This document shows positions 1 to 7,852 of a stretch of DNA of 54,076 nt, piece after piece. Every line of letters starts with the position of its first letter. Position 1 is the stretch's first letter. Both the position numbers and the translations under genes were made by a program. The stretch comes from Desulfotignum sp. (GTDB lineage: Bacteria; Desulfobacterota; Desulfobacteria; Desulfobacterales; Desulfobacteraceae), in the NCBI GenBank assembly GCA_011390635.1, contig JAABSA010000025.1:1-54076 (forward strand). The letters are read 5' to 3'. Below the pieces are notes generated by a model that was not told where the DNA came from, made no database searches, and saw only the letters and a list, made by a program, of their open reading frames with translations.

Positions 1-1
1 T

Positions 2-1993
2 GTCAGGGAACACCCCATTGATCCGGCCCTGCCAAAAAAAACAAAGGCAAAAATCTGGGTTCCGGCCCTGGCAGGACCGCCCCTGGCGGTTGTCTGTGCC
101 GGCCTTGCAGGCTTGCCCCTGCCGGATATCAGCCTGGTGCTGGCCCTGGGACTTTCTTTGTTTTTCGGCATCTGCCTGTTTCCCCAGAAAATCATTGCTG
201 AAAAAAACAATCCCCTGAACCGGTTTCTGATCTGGGTCTATCTGCCTGCGATCAAATGGGTGCTGCAATGGCGCAAAACAACCATACTGGTTGCAGCGGC
301 CGCCATTGCAATTACCTGGTACCCCATGACCCGGGTGGGCAGCGAATTCATGCCGCCTTTGAATGAAGGGGATCTTTTGTACATGCCCACCACGCTGCCC
401 GGTATTTCCATCACCAAGGCCAAAGAGCTTCTCCAGCAGACAGACAAGATCATTCAGCGGTTTCCGGAAGTCAAAACCACCCTGGGAAAGATCGGCCGGG
501 CGGAAACATCAACCGATCCTGCCCCGTTGTCCATGATCGAGACCGTGATCATGCTCCGGCCCCAGGTGGAATATGAGATCATTGAAATCCCCCGGTTTTT
601 TTCCGGCTGGCCGGGGTGGCTGAAACAACCGCTCACCTGGATCTGGCCGGAGCAAAAGAACGGCAAGGTGCTGCACGAATGGCGCAAAAAGCAGATCGAC
701 CGGTTCTACGCCGGATGGCCGGGCTGGCTTGCTGCCCCGTTTGAATGGATACTGCCTGAAGCGCGCTATATCACCATGCAGGAACTGATCGATGACCTGG
801 ATGCAGCGGTGAAGTTCCCGGGGGTGACCAATGCCTGGACCATGCCCATCAAGACCCGCATCGACATGCTGTCCACCGGCATCAAAACCCCGGTGGGAAT
901 AAAGGTCATGGGACCGGATCTTTCAACCCTGGCCGATCTGGGAGAACAGATCGAAAGCCTGCTTCGGGACAAAAAAGGGACCCTGTCCGTTTTCTCCGAA
1001 CGGGTCACCGGCGGCAACTATCTGGATTTCACCATTAACAGAAAAGAAATTGCCCGGTACGGGTTAACGGTGCAGGATGTCCAGGACATTATCAAGACCG
1101 CCATCGGCGGGATGAATGTCACCTATACCGTGGAGGGACTGGAACGCTACCCTGTCAATCTGCGGTACAACCGGGAGTTCCGGGACAATCTCCACATGCT
1201 GCGCCGGGTGTTTGTGCCCACCCCGTCCGGTGCCCAGGTGCCGTTGACCCAGCTGGCCGATATTGCCGTAAAAAAAGGCCCGGCCGGCATAAAGAGCGAA
1301 AATTCCAAAAGAAGTGCCTGGGTGTTCGTGGATATCAAAGGAATGGATCTGGGCACCTATGTAAAGCAGGCCCGGCAGCTGGTGGATGAAAACATCGATC
1401 TGCCGTCAGGGTATTCCCTTGTGTGGTCCGGCCAGTACGAATATATGGAAAAGGCGAAAAAAACCCTGCAGCTCATTATTCCGGCCACCCTGCTGGTGAT
1501 ATTCATCCTGCTGTATATCCATTTCGGCAACCTTACAGAGGTGGTCATTGTGATGGCCAGCCTGCCTTTTTCTCTGATCGGGGGGTTCTGGCTGATCTAT
1601 CTTCTGGGATACAACATGTCTGTGGCCGTGGGGGTGGGATTTATCGCCCTGGCGGGACTTGCCACGGAAACCGGCATTGTGATGCTGGTGTACCTGGATG
1701 AGGTGTATAAACGCAAAAAAAAGGAAAATTGCATGCGCACCGCATCAGATCTGTACGGGGCGGTTGTTGAAGGGGCCGTGGACAGGGTCCGGCCCAAAAT
1801 CATGACCGTTGCCACCACCCTGATCGGTCTGCTGCCGGTGATGTACGGCAGCGGGGCCGGCTCCCAGATCATGAAGCGCATTGCAGCACCCATGGTGGGG
1901 GGACTTGTGTCTTCCGCCGTCATGACGTTGATTATCATACCGGTAATCTACATTCTGTGGAAAACCCGGGAAATTAATAAAAACAATATATAA
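2..1993 (+). CDS. cusA: CusA-like heavy-metal (Cu/Ag) RND efflux pump, 3' part
   Basis: The frame is open from base 2, so the gene begins upstream; 663 residues of a family usually near 1,040 are present. This is the inner-membrane pump of a CusCBA-type tripartite system, which exports Cu+/Ag+ by proton-driven transport. The visible part holds the end of the first membrane half, the second periplasmic porter region and the C-terminal membrane bundle. Family hallmarks are RIDMLSTGIKTP, whose Met corresponds to the porter-site methionine of CusA, TENxxR-like SENSKR, ALAGLATETGIVMLVYLDE and RVRPKIMTV. Two short Trp-rich segments (FFSGWPGWL and FYAGWPGWL) repeat each other within the porter domain. 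The stop is followed after 16 bases by a His/Met-rich secreted protein, which supports a metal role. CzcA (Zn/Co/Cd) is the main alternative, but the TETGIVMLVYLDE motif favours the monovalent-metal branch. Confidence 0.93.
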   Translation, partial: VREHPIDPALPKKTKAKIWVPALAGPPLAVVCAGLAGLPLPDISLVLALGLSLFFGICLFPQKIIAEKNNPLNRFLIWVYLPAIKWVLQWRKTTILVAAAAIAITWYPMTRVGSEFMPPLNEGDLLYMPTTLPGISITKAKELLQQTDKIIQRFPEVKTTLGKIGRAETSTDPAPLSMIETVIMLRPQVEYEIIEIPRFFSGWPGWLKQPLTWIWPEQKNGKVLHEWRKKQIDRFYAGWPGWLAAPFEWILPEARYITMQELIDDLDAAVKFPGVTNAWTMPIKTRIDMLSTGIKTPVGIKVMGPDLSTLADLGEQIESLLRDKKGTLSVFSERVTGGNYLDFTINRKEIARYGLTVQDVQDIIKTAIGGMNVTYTVEGLERYPVNLRYNREFRDNLHMLRRVFVPTPSGAQVPLTQLADIAVKKGPAGIKSENSKRSAWVFVDIKGMDLGTYVKQARQLVDENIDLPSGYSLVWSGQYEYMEKAKKTLQLIIPATLLVIFILLYIHFGNLTEVVIVMASLPFSLIGGFWLIYLLGYNMSVAVGVGFIALAGLATETGIVMLVYLDEVYKRKKKENCMRTASDLYGAVVEGAVDRVRPKIMTVATTLIGLLPVMYGSGAGSQIMKRIAAPMVGGLVSSAVMTLIIIPVIYILWKTREINKNNI

Positions 1994-2009
1994 GAAAGGA
2001 TGTTTACCC

Positions 2010-2507
2010 ATGAAAAAAATACCAGTAACAATTATGTGTCTTGTTGCCCTGGCAGCTGCCCTGGTTTTCTTTTTAACCACTGCTTCTGCAATGGATGACA
2101 GCCATGATATGGATTCATCAGACAAAATCGGAGAGCTGTTCCATGAATCCATGCAAAACGGGTATATGCTGTCCTATTACCTGATGGACCTTCGAAACCA
2201 GGGTGATGAAAAGGCGGCTGACCATTCCTCGGGGGATCATACGTCCCATGGAGAAAAACAGATGGACAAGCCCCATCACATCATGGTGTATATCATGGAC
2301 CAGGACCATGAACCTGTGACGGAAGCCAAAGTGGGGGTTATGATTAAAAACGATGCCGGTGAAACCCAGAAAATCATGGCCATGTACATGAGCAAAGGAT
2401 TTGGCATTACTGCTGACATGAAGGCAAAAGGGGTGTATGAGATCGCGGTCAAGGCGGTGGTTGACGACGTTACCCTGATGGACCGGTTCAGCCATGAGAT
2501 GAAATAA
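2010..2507 (+). CDS. His/Met-rich periplasmic protein, putative metal-binding partner of the efflux pump
   Basis: This is a 165-residue protein with a signal peptide: Lys-Lys, a hydrophobic core over about residues 6-25, and a TASA-type cleavage region. The mature part begins with a stretch rich in His, Asp, Met and Ser (DDSHDMDSSD, then DHSSGDHTSHGEKQMDKPHH). A compact C-terminal domain follows, with a pattern of beta strands (HIMVYIMDQDHEPVTEAKVG) and further methionines and histidines. I do not recognise a named family with certainty; the fold may be CopC/FixH/YtkA-like. It follows cusA with a ribosome site (AAGGATG) in the 16-base gap, so the two are likely co-transcribed. A periplasmic copper or silver carrier or sensor is inferred from composition and position. 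Confidence 0.75.
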   Translation: MKKIPVTIMCLVALAAALVFFLTTASAMDDSHDMDSSDKIGELFHESMQNGYMLSYYLMDLRNQGDEKAADHSSGDHTSHGEKQMDKPHHIMVYIMDQDHEPVTEAKVGVMIKNDAGETQKIMAMYMSKGFGITADMKAKGVYEIAVKAVVDDVTLMDRFSHEMK

Positions 2508-2576
2508 CTGAGATGTCTTTTTGATGGAAATGCCATTTTTATTGACATATTACCGTGAACACAGCATTTTATTGAT

Positions 2577-3383
2577 ATGCTTTTTTATCGGAAAATGGGA
2601 TCAGGGCCGCCTGTGATTCTGGTCCACGGCCTGCTGGGATCCTGTGCCACAATGGGGACGCTGGCAAGGGGCCTGGCCCGAAAGTTTGAAGTGCTGGCCG
2701 TTGATTTAAGAAATCATGGCAGCTCTTTTCATGCCGCCACTATGACTTACAGGGAGATGGCCCGGGATCTGGCCGGGTTCATGGATGAAAAAAAAATGGC
2801 GTCTGCCTGGGTGGCCGGTCATTCCATGGGGGGCAAATGCGTCATGCAGCTGGCCATGGATTTTCCCGACAAGGTGGCGGGTCTGGCTGTGCTGGACATG
2901 GCCCCCAGGGCGTATGCGCCGATGTGGGCACAGTATGTTACGGCCATGCTGGACCTGGATCTGACACAGATTACCCGCCGGGAACAGGCGGACCGGCTGC
3001 TGGCAAATGCAGTGCCGGAAAACGCGTTTCGGGGATTTTTACTCCAGAACCTGAAAAGCAGCGGTAAACAAAGCTATTTCTGGCGGGCCGGTCTGGCGGA
3101 GATCCTGGGATCCATGAAAGATATCTGCGCACCGGTGTCAGGCCGGCCGTATACAGGCCCGGCCCTGTTTATCCGGGGCGGTACCTCAGATTTTGTTTCA
3201 GACGAAGACTGGGAGGATATCCGGAATCTGTTTCCGGCAGCAGTCCTCAAAACCATTGCCAAAGCAGGCCACCTGGTGCACCTGGAACATCCGGGTCTGG
3301 TGACGGAACTGCTGGCCGGTTTTTTCACCGGCCTTTCAGGCTCCAGCCAGGGAAGCATTCAAGGTGAGGCCAGGACAACGTAA
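2577..3383 (+). CDS. Alpha/beta-fold hydrolase (YbfF-like esterase)
   Basis: The 268 residues make a complete alpha/beta hydrolase. There is an oxyanion-hole segment near residue 18 (LVHGLLGS), the strand-turn DLRNHGSS near 46, and the nucleophile elbow GHSMGG with Ser83. The acid probably lies near the GGTSDFVSDEDW stretch, and the catalytic His in AGHLVHLEHP near 235. Family members such as E. coli YbfF hydrolyse short acyl esters or thioesters in the cytoplasm; the substrate here cannot be told. The ATG at 2577 has no clear Shine-Dalgarno, and the next Met is six codons later, so the start is somewhat uncertain. The following arfB gene starts 1 base after this stop, so translation is probably coupled. 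Confidence 0.85.
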   Translation: MLFYRKMGSGPPVILVHGLLGSCATMGTLARGLARKFEVLAVDLRNHGSSFHAATMTYREMARDLAGFMDEKKMASAWVAGHSMGGKCVMQLAMDFPDKVAGLAVLDMAPRAYAPMWAQYVTAMLDLDLTQITRREQADRLLANAVPENAFRGFLLQNLKSSGKQSYFWRAGLAEILGSMKDICAPVSGRPYTGPALFIRGGTSDFVSDEDWEDIRNLFPAAVLKTIAKAGHLVHLEHPGLVTELLAGFFTGLSGSSQGSIQGEARTT

Positions 3384-3384
3384 C

Positions 3385-3807
3385 ATGGCCGTTCACATCA
3401 CCCATAAGATTCAGATTCCGGACAATGAGATCCAGCTGGAGGCGATCCGGGCACAGGGGGCAGGGGGGCAGCATGTCAACAAAGTCTCCACCGCCATTCA
3501 CCTGCGGTTTGATATCCCGGCTTCGTCCCTGCCAGAGGAGATCAAATCCCGACTTCTGGCCTTTTCAGACCATCGGATTTCAAAAGACGGTGTCATTGTG
3601 ATCAAGGCCCAGCAGTTCCGCAGCCAGGAAAAAAACAGAACCGATGCGATAAAAAGACTTAGACAATTGGTTTTGCAGGCCATGGTCCGGCCCAAAAAAA
3701 GAAAGCCCACCCGTGTGACCAAAACCGCCCAAAAAAAACGCCTGGATAAAAAAACAAAACGGGGCAGGGTGAAACGGCTGCGGGGGCAGGTGTCGTCCGA
3801 TGACTGA
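3385..3807 (+). CDS. arfB: Peptidyl-tRNA hydrolase ArfB (YaeJ), ribosome rescue
   Basis: This is a 140-residue codon-independent release factor. The catalytic GGQ is at residues 27-29 (AQGAGGQHVNKV), almost the same place as in E. coli ArfB. A small class-I release factor domain follows, then a long Lys/Arg-rich C-terminal tail of about 35 residues (RPKKRKPTRVTK and onward), which in this family enters the empty mRNA channel of stalled ribosomes. Codon-recognition domains are absent, which separates it from PrfA/PrfB. The ATG at 3385 was chosen because it lies just after the hydrolase stop and fits known N-termini; an in-frame GTG at 3364 would add seven residues overlapping the upstream gene. 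Confidence 0.92.
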   Translation: MAVHITHKIQIPDNEIQLEAIRAQGAGGQHVNKVSTAIHLRFDIPASSLPEEIKSRLLAFSDHRISKDGVIVIKAQQFRSQEKNRTDAIKRLRQLVLQAMVRPKKRKPTRVTKTAQKKRLDKKTKRGRVKRLRGQVSSDD

Positions 3808-3839
3808 CATATACCAGAGCCGGTTTTGCACGGACATGT

Positions 3840-3866
3840 TTGCAACATTCATACTGCGCATATAAT
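3840..3866 (+). promoter_or_regulatory. Possible sigma70-type promoter before the isomerase-like gene
   Basis: A perfect TATAAT is at 3861-3866. The best upstream hexamer is TTGCAA at 3840-3845, with a short 15-base spacer. It lies 38 bases before the ATG at 3904. The -10 is convincing but the spacer is not, so this is a weak call. Confidence 0.35.
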
Positions 3867-3903
3867 GAAACATGAATAAAAATAATGGATAAGGAGATAT
3901 CTG

Positions 3904-4785
3904 ATGCGGTTGGGAATGCATACCTACAGCCTGTATCATCATGGAGTTGCTGAAGACTGGGCCGGGTTTGAACTGCCCTGGGAGCGGCAGATGACCCTGT
4001 TTGAAATGATGGACTATATCAAGACCCTGGGGCTGGAGGGGCTGCACCTGGATGCCAAAGCCCTTGACCGAATGGAAAAAGCGTATTTTGAACAGGTCCG
4101 TCAGTATGCAAATGACCGGAATCTGTATCTGGAGTTTAATTTTGCCCTTAAAAGCGGGCATTATGATTCTGCGGTCCAGTTTGATATTGCAGACGGGGTG
4201 GCCATTGCCCATGCCATCGGCGCAGATATCACCAAGATCGGAATGAACCTTAAGCGCCCCCGGCCGGTGGCAGCAGGCAAATTTCATCCGGATATCATGA
4301 CCCAGCTGGAAACCGTGGTGAAAAAGGTGCATACCGCCCTGAATCTGGTGGAAAAAACCGGGGTGAAACTGGCCCTGGAAAACCATACCGATGCATTTTC
4401 AGAAGAAGTGTTATGGGTCCTGGATAAAATTGATCATCCCCTGGTGGGGGCCTGCATTGACACGGTCAACGGCATCCACGTGACGGAAAATCCCATCACG
4501 GCCGTAGAAAACCTTGCCCCCCGGGCATTCACCAATCACTTCAGAGACAATAAAATTGTGATCACGCCCTGGGGGCTCAAGTTCACCGGCGCGGCTGTGG
4601 GGGAGGGGGATCTTGATATGAAGCAGGCCTGTGAACTGATCCGGCAGAATCCCGATATGAACAGAATCAATATCGAGCTGGATCTGGACTGCCCCCTGGA
4701 CAGTATGCAAGCTGCCATGGCATTTGAACGGGCCGCCTTAGAGCGCAGTGTTACCTATTGCCGGGAGGTTCTGGGGATCTGTTGA
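3904..4785 (+). CDS. Sugar phosphate isomerase/epimerase-like TIM-barrel protein
   Basis: The 293 residues match the xylose-isomerase-like/AP-endonuclease-2 TIM-barrel superfamily. Markers are the N-terminal strand RLGMHTYSLY, the GLEGLHLD strand-loop, KLALENHTD with a probable metal-ligand Glu near residue 159, VGACIDTVN near 184, NHFRDNK near 219, and a C-terminal Glu in NIELDLDCP near 266. These Glu/Asp/His positions are those that bind a divalent metal in the family. A strong AAGGAGA ribosome site sits before the ATG. The gene stands alone between arfB and a convergent kinase gene 31 bases away, so context does not reveal the substrate. Known relatives act on ketoses, inosose or hydroxypyruvate; I cannot choose among them. 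Confidence 0.8.
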   Translation: MRLGMHTYSLYHHGVAEDWAGFELPWERQMTLFEMMDYIKTLGLEGLHLDAKALDRMEKAYFEQVRQYANDRNLYLEFNFALKSGHYDSAVQFDIADGVAIAHAIGADITKIGMNLKRPRPVAAGKFHPDIMTQLETVVKKVHTALNLVEKTGVKLALENHTDAFSEEVLWVLDKIDHPLVGACIDTVNGIHVTENPITAVENLAPRAFTNHFRDNKIVITPWGLKFTGAAVGEGDLDMKQACELIRQNPDMNRINIELDLDCPLDSMQAAMAFERAALERSVTYCREVLGIC

Positions 4786-4816
4786 TATCAGCATATCAGC
4801 GGCCGGACAGATACCT

Positions 4817-7018
4817 TTATACGGTATCCAGCACCTGTCTGACCCTGGTGGCCAGCCCTTTGACAGTGAAGGGTTTTTGTATGAACTGGATGCCTTGTTC
4901 CAGGATACCGTGATGTGCGATGACATTGGAGGTGTACCCTGACATGTACAGCACCTTTATATCCGGATATGATTTGCGCACTTTTCCATACAGGTCCTGG
5001 CCGTTCATGCCGGGCATGACAACGTCGGTAACCACCATGTGTATATTTCCATCATGGCCGGCAGCCATCTCAAGGGCCTGTTCACCGTTGCCTGCGGCAA
5101 GCACGTTGTAACCCCTGGCTTTCAGAATGGTATGGGCCAGCTGCCGTACCTGATCATTGTCTTCGGCCAGCAGAATGGTCTCGGTCCCGTTAAGCGCAGT
5201 GGTTTGTTGTGCAGCACGCTCAGGTGTTGTATCCACATCTTCGGCAAGGGGCAGATAAATCTTGAAAGTTGTTCCCTCTCCGGGTTCTGAGTATACCCAT
5301 ATATTGCCGCCGTGCTGTTTTACTATGCCATATACAGTGGCAAGCCCCAGGCCGGTGCCCTGATCGCCTTTGGTGGAAAAAAAAGGTTCAAATATGTTTT
5401 TGCAGGTTTCTTTGTCCATGCCGGCCCCGGTGTCACTGACAGCCAGCAGCGCATAATTGCCCGGCACCACACTCCGGCGGGTTTGTGCGTAGGATGCATC
5501 CAGATCTTTGCGGCTGGTTTCAATGGTCAAATGACCACCTGCAGGCATGGCATCAGCCGCATTGACCACCAGGTTCATTATCACCTGTTCCACCTGGCCG
5601 ATGTCTGCCATGACGATTTGGGGATCAGGGGACAATACAAGGGTGATATGAACGTCTTCTCGGATGGTCCGCTGGAGTAATGGCTCAAAATTTTGAACTG
5701 CCTGGTTGATGTCCACCGGTTTGACAGCAAGGGTTTGTTTTCTGCTGAATGCCAGCAGCTGGCGTACCAGATCCCGGGCACGCAATCCTGCCTGTAAAAC
5801 AGTATTCACGCAATTTTGTTGTTTATCCGTTATCTGCGGATCAGTGAGCATCAGTTCGCTGTATCCCAGGATGGGTGACAGCAGGTTGTTCAGGTCATGG
5901 GCAACTCCGCCTGCCAGGCGGCCGATGGATTCCATTTTCTGTATCTGCCGGTATTGTTCCTCCACCCGGTCCCTTTCTTTTTGCATCTGCTTGTACCCTG
6001 ACAGGTCCAGATCAATACAGAACATTTCCTTTTCACCGGCATGGTTGGTGATCATAACATGGCTGGAAAATACGGGAATCGGTTTTCCCTGGCGGTTTTG
6101 CATCACCAATTCGCCGGCGGGTATGGGGATGGCATGTTCATGCCAGTCCTGTATGGCCTGGACAATTTGATGGTGCATGTCCCGGGGAATGATGAGGTCC
6201 TCAAGCTTTTTTCCAAAGGCCTGCTCCCGGGAATACCCATACACTTTTTCACTGGCACGGTTCCAGAATATCACGTTGCGATCCTTGTCATATCCCTGGA
6301 TGGGAACGCTTTCAACCGCATCAAATACAGCATACAGGCGGGCTTCACTTTCCTGCAGCGTGGCCTTGGCCGCCTGTTCCTTTTCAAAGGTTTTTTTCAA
6401 ACTGTGCAGCATCAATGCAGTGGTGGTGGAAATAAGGGCATTGATGAAAAGAAAATTGCCGCTCATCACCAGCCATTGTTCCAGGGGGTTTTCAGAAGGG
6501 ATATTCCAGTGAAGTATGCCGGTTCCAATGAAGACGGCAATGAGAAAAAATGTAATGGCATTGCATGCCAGGCTGATAAAAGCAGCCTTGAGATCATAAA
6601 TGGTGCTGACAATGATGGATGCCGCCAGCAGCCACACATACCCGGCACCCACAGGACCGAGGATAACCATTAATCCCACACCCAGCGAAAACAGGATAAA
6701 AAATATGAGACCGGCACGGATTTTTAAGGAGGTGTTCCTGAGAAGCAAAACCGTAACAACGCCTGCATATGCTGCAAGGTCCAAAAGAGCGACACTGGCC
6801 AGGCCTTCGGAAACAGATAACAATACAGAAGGCACCAGCACAAATGGACCCAACATACTGGCGGTAAGGCAGATGATGAACAAAATGCGTTCCTGCCAGA
6901 ACGTAAAGGGATCAGTTTCCCAGACATAGGCAGGCAGCAGCTTTTTTTCCAGTGTATGCCATATCAGCTTTGTTTTCACATGCAAAGGGTTCATGTGTTT
7001 TTTCCATTTACGGGTCAC
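4817..7018 (-). CDS. Hybrid sensor histidine kinase (membrane domain-PAS-HisKA-HATPase-REC)
   Basis: The protein has 733 residues. Five or six hydrophobic segments span about residues 45-205 with no large periplasmic loop, resembling integral-membrane sensor modules. A PAS domain (about 225-345), a coiled linker, the H-box GGVAHDLNNLLS with His374, a full ATPase domain (N-box NLVVNAADAM, DTGAGMD, GTGLGLA) and a C-terminal receiver with Asp in VVTDVVMPGMNG follow. All catalytic motifs look intact. It is an orphan: convergent with the isomerase-like gene and divergent from tRNA-Pro, with no adjacent response regulator or output gene. The start is a GTG at 7018; an ATG eight codons inside (6994) is an alternative. 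Confidence 0.92.
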   Translation of the reverse strand: MTRKWKKHMNPLHVKTKLIWHTLEKKLLPAYVWETDPFTFWQERILFIICLTASMLGPFVLVPSVLLSVSEGLASVALLDLAAYAGVVTVLLLRNTSLKIRAGLIFFILFSLGVGLMVILGPVGAGYVWLLAASIIVSTIYDLKAAFISLACNAITFFLIAVFIGTGILHWNIPSENPLEQWLVMSGNFLFINALISTTTALMLHSLKKTFEKEQAAKATLQESEARLYAVFDAVESVPIQGYDKDRNVIFWNRASEKVYGYSREQAFGKKLEDLIIPRDMHHQIVQAIQDWHEHAIPIPAGELVMQNRQGKPIPVFSSHVMITNHAGEKEMFCIDLDLSGYKQMQKERDRVEEQYRQIQKMESIGRLAGGVAHDLNNLLSPILGYSELMLTDPQITDKQQNCVNTVLQAGLRARDLVRQLLAFSRKQTLAVKPVDINQAVQNFEPLLQRTIREDVHITLVLSPDPQIVMADIGQVEQVIMNLVVNAADAMPAGGHLTIETSRKDLDASYAQTRRSVVPGNYALLAVSDTGAGMDKETCKNIFEPFFSTKGDQGTGLGLATVYGIVKQHGGNIWVYSEPGEGTTFKIYLPLAEDVDTTPERAAQQTTALNGTETILLAEDNDQVRQLAHTILKARGYNVLAAGNGEQALEMAAGHDGNIHMVVTDVVMPGMNGQDLYGKVRKSYPDIKVLYMSGYTSNVIAHHGILEQGIQFIQKPFTVKGLATRVRQVLDTV

Positions 7019-7107
7019 GGTTCATCCAGGCAGTTTTTCTCTTATACGACAAAGGGCCGACCCTGGTCAACCAAGGGTGAAAAGTTTCGGTTGGGGCGGA
7101 TTGGTGC

Positions 7108-7136
7108 TTGACACCGCAAAGCAGAAATGATATTAA
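7108..7136 (+). promoter_or_regulatory. Promoter of tRNA-Pro
   Basis: TTGACA at 7108-7113 and TATTAA at 7131-7136 are separated by exactly 17 bases, placing a start site about 10 bases before the tRNA. Confidence 0.75.
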
Positions 7137-7153
7137 CCCAGTCTGTTTTACAT

Positions 7154-7230
7154 CGGGGCGTAGCGCAGTCTGGTAGCGCACTTGTCTGGGGGACAAGTGG
7201 TCGCAAGTTCAAATCTTGCCGTCCCGACCA
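7154..7230 (+). tRNA. tRNA-Pro (anticodon GGG)
   Basis: The 77 bases fold as a complete cloverleaf. The acceptor stem CGGGGCG pairs with CGTCCCG (one G-U), the D arm is GCGCAGTCTGGTAGCGC, and the anticodon stem CTTGT/ACAAG encloses the loop CTGGGGG. The T arm GCAAGTTCAAATCTTGC and an encoded CCA complete it. Positions 34-36 are GGG, which read the proline codon CCC. It has its own promoter upstream and a terminator downstream, so it is a single-gene unit. Confidence 0.97.
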
Positions 7231-7238
7231 TTGATAAT

Positions 7239-7270
7239 AAAGGCTTCCGGCATTTTTGACGGAGGCCTTT
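7239..7270 (+). terminator. Rho-independent terminator of tRNA-Pro
   Basis: The arms 7239-7249 (AAAGGCTTCCG) and 7260-7270 (CGGAGGCCTTT) pair with one G-T position around a 10-base loop, and the downstream arm runs into a T-rich tract. Confidence 0.75.
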
Positions 7271-7403
7271 TTGTTTGTGTTCGAACATGAAAATTTTTAC
7301 TAAATTTTGTCTGGCAGGTAAAACAATTGGTTGTTTTTATAAAGTGATGCGTGTAAGGTAAAAAAAGGTTATATTTGGTTATCACATAAAATAGAGATGG
7401 TAA

Positions 7404-7757
7404 ATGATAAACAAAGTGCAAGATAACCATGATCGGGCAATTCGGTCTGAAGTCCGCAATACGGCTTCAGACTCTGCAAGCATCGCATTCAAACCCCCGA
7501 AGGCGCAACTGGAGTATCATTTTAAATTACGTGATTTTTCCGCTTCAGGCCTGGGGTTTCTGGTGAAAAAAGATTCTGATCTTTTGAAATTTATCAGTAC
7601 CGGTGATGTTTTGTTTATTAAATATTACAAAGAAAATGTCTCAGCAGAACCTTTGCACCTTAAAGTACAGATCCAGCATATTTCCGCACCCTTTAGTGGA
7701 AAGCCTGAAAACCATCTGATAGCTGGTCTGTATTTTCTTGAAAAAATAGAAAACTAA
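7404..7757 (+). CDS. PilZ-domain protein, putative c-di-GMP binder
   Basis: The 117 residues match a minimal PilZ domain. An RxxxR motif is at residues 14-18 (RSEVR), followed about 26 residues on by DxSxxG at 44-49 (DFSASG) and then the beta-barrel strands expected of the fold (GFLVKK, GDVLFIKYY, LKVQIQHI, LIAGLYFLE). Both c-di-GMP contact motifs appear intact. There is no attached enzyme or transporter domain, so it would act as a stand-alone adaptor. It sits between the tRNA terminator and the antiporter/signalling cluster, 95 bases ahead of the antiporter; whether it belongs to that operon is unclear. Confidence 0.75.
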   Translation: MINKVQDNHDRAIRSEVRNTASDSASIAFKPPKAQLEYHFKLRDFSASGLGFLVKKDSDLLKFISTGDVLFIKYYKENVSAEPLHLKVQIQHISAPFSGKPENHLIAGLYFLEKIEN

Positions 7758-7852
7758 ATTAATCTTGACATTCCCTGCTGTATTTATTAGGTCAATGAAG
7801 CCTGAGAGGGTGATTTGCCTATATCTTTTAGTAAAGCAGGAGAAATGGATCC

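Noticed and set aside
3580-4386. 268-residue open frame on the minus strand
   Set aside because: It spans arfB and the isomerase-like gene in antisense; both plus-strand genes have clear family motifs. The frame is rich in His and Phe, as expected for the reverse of GC-rich genes.
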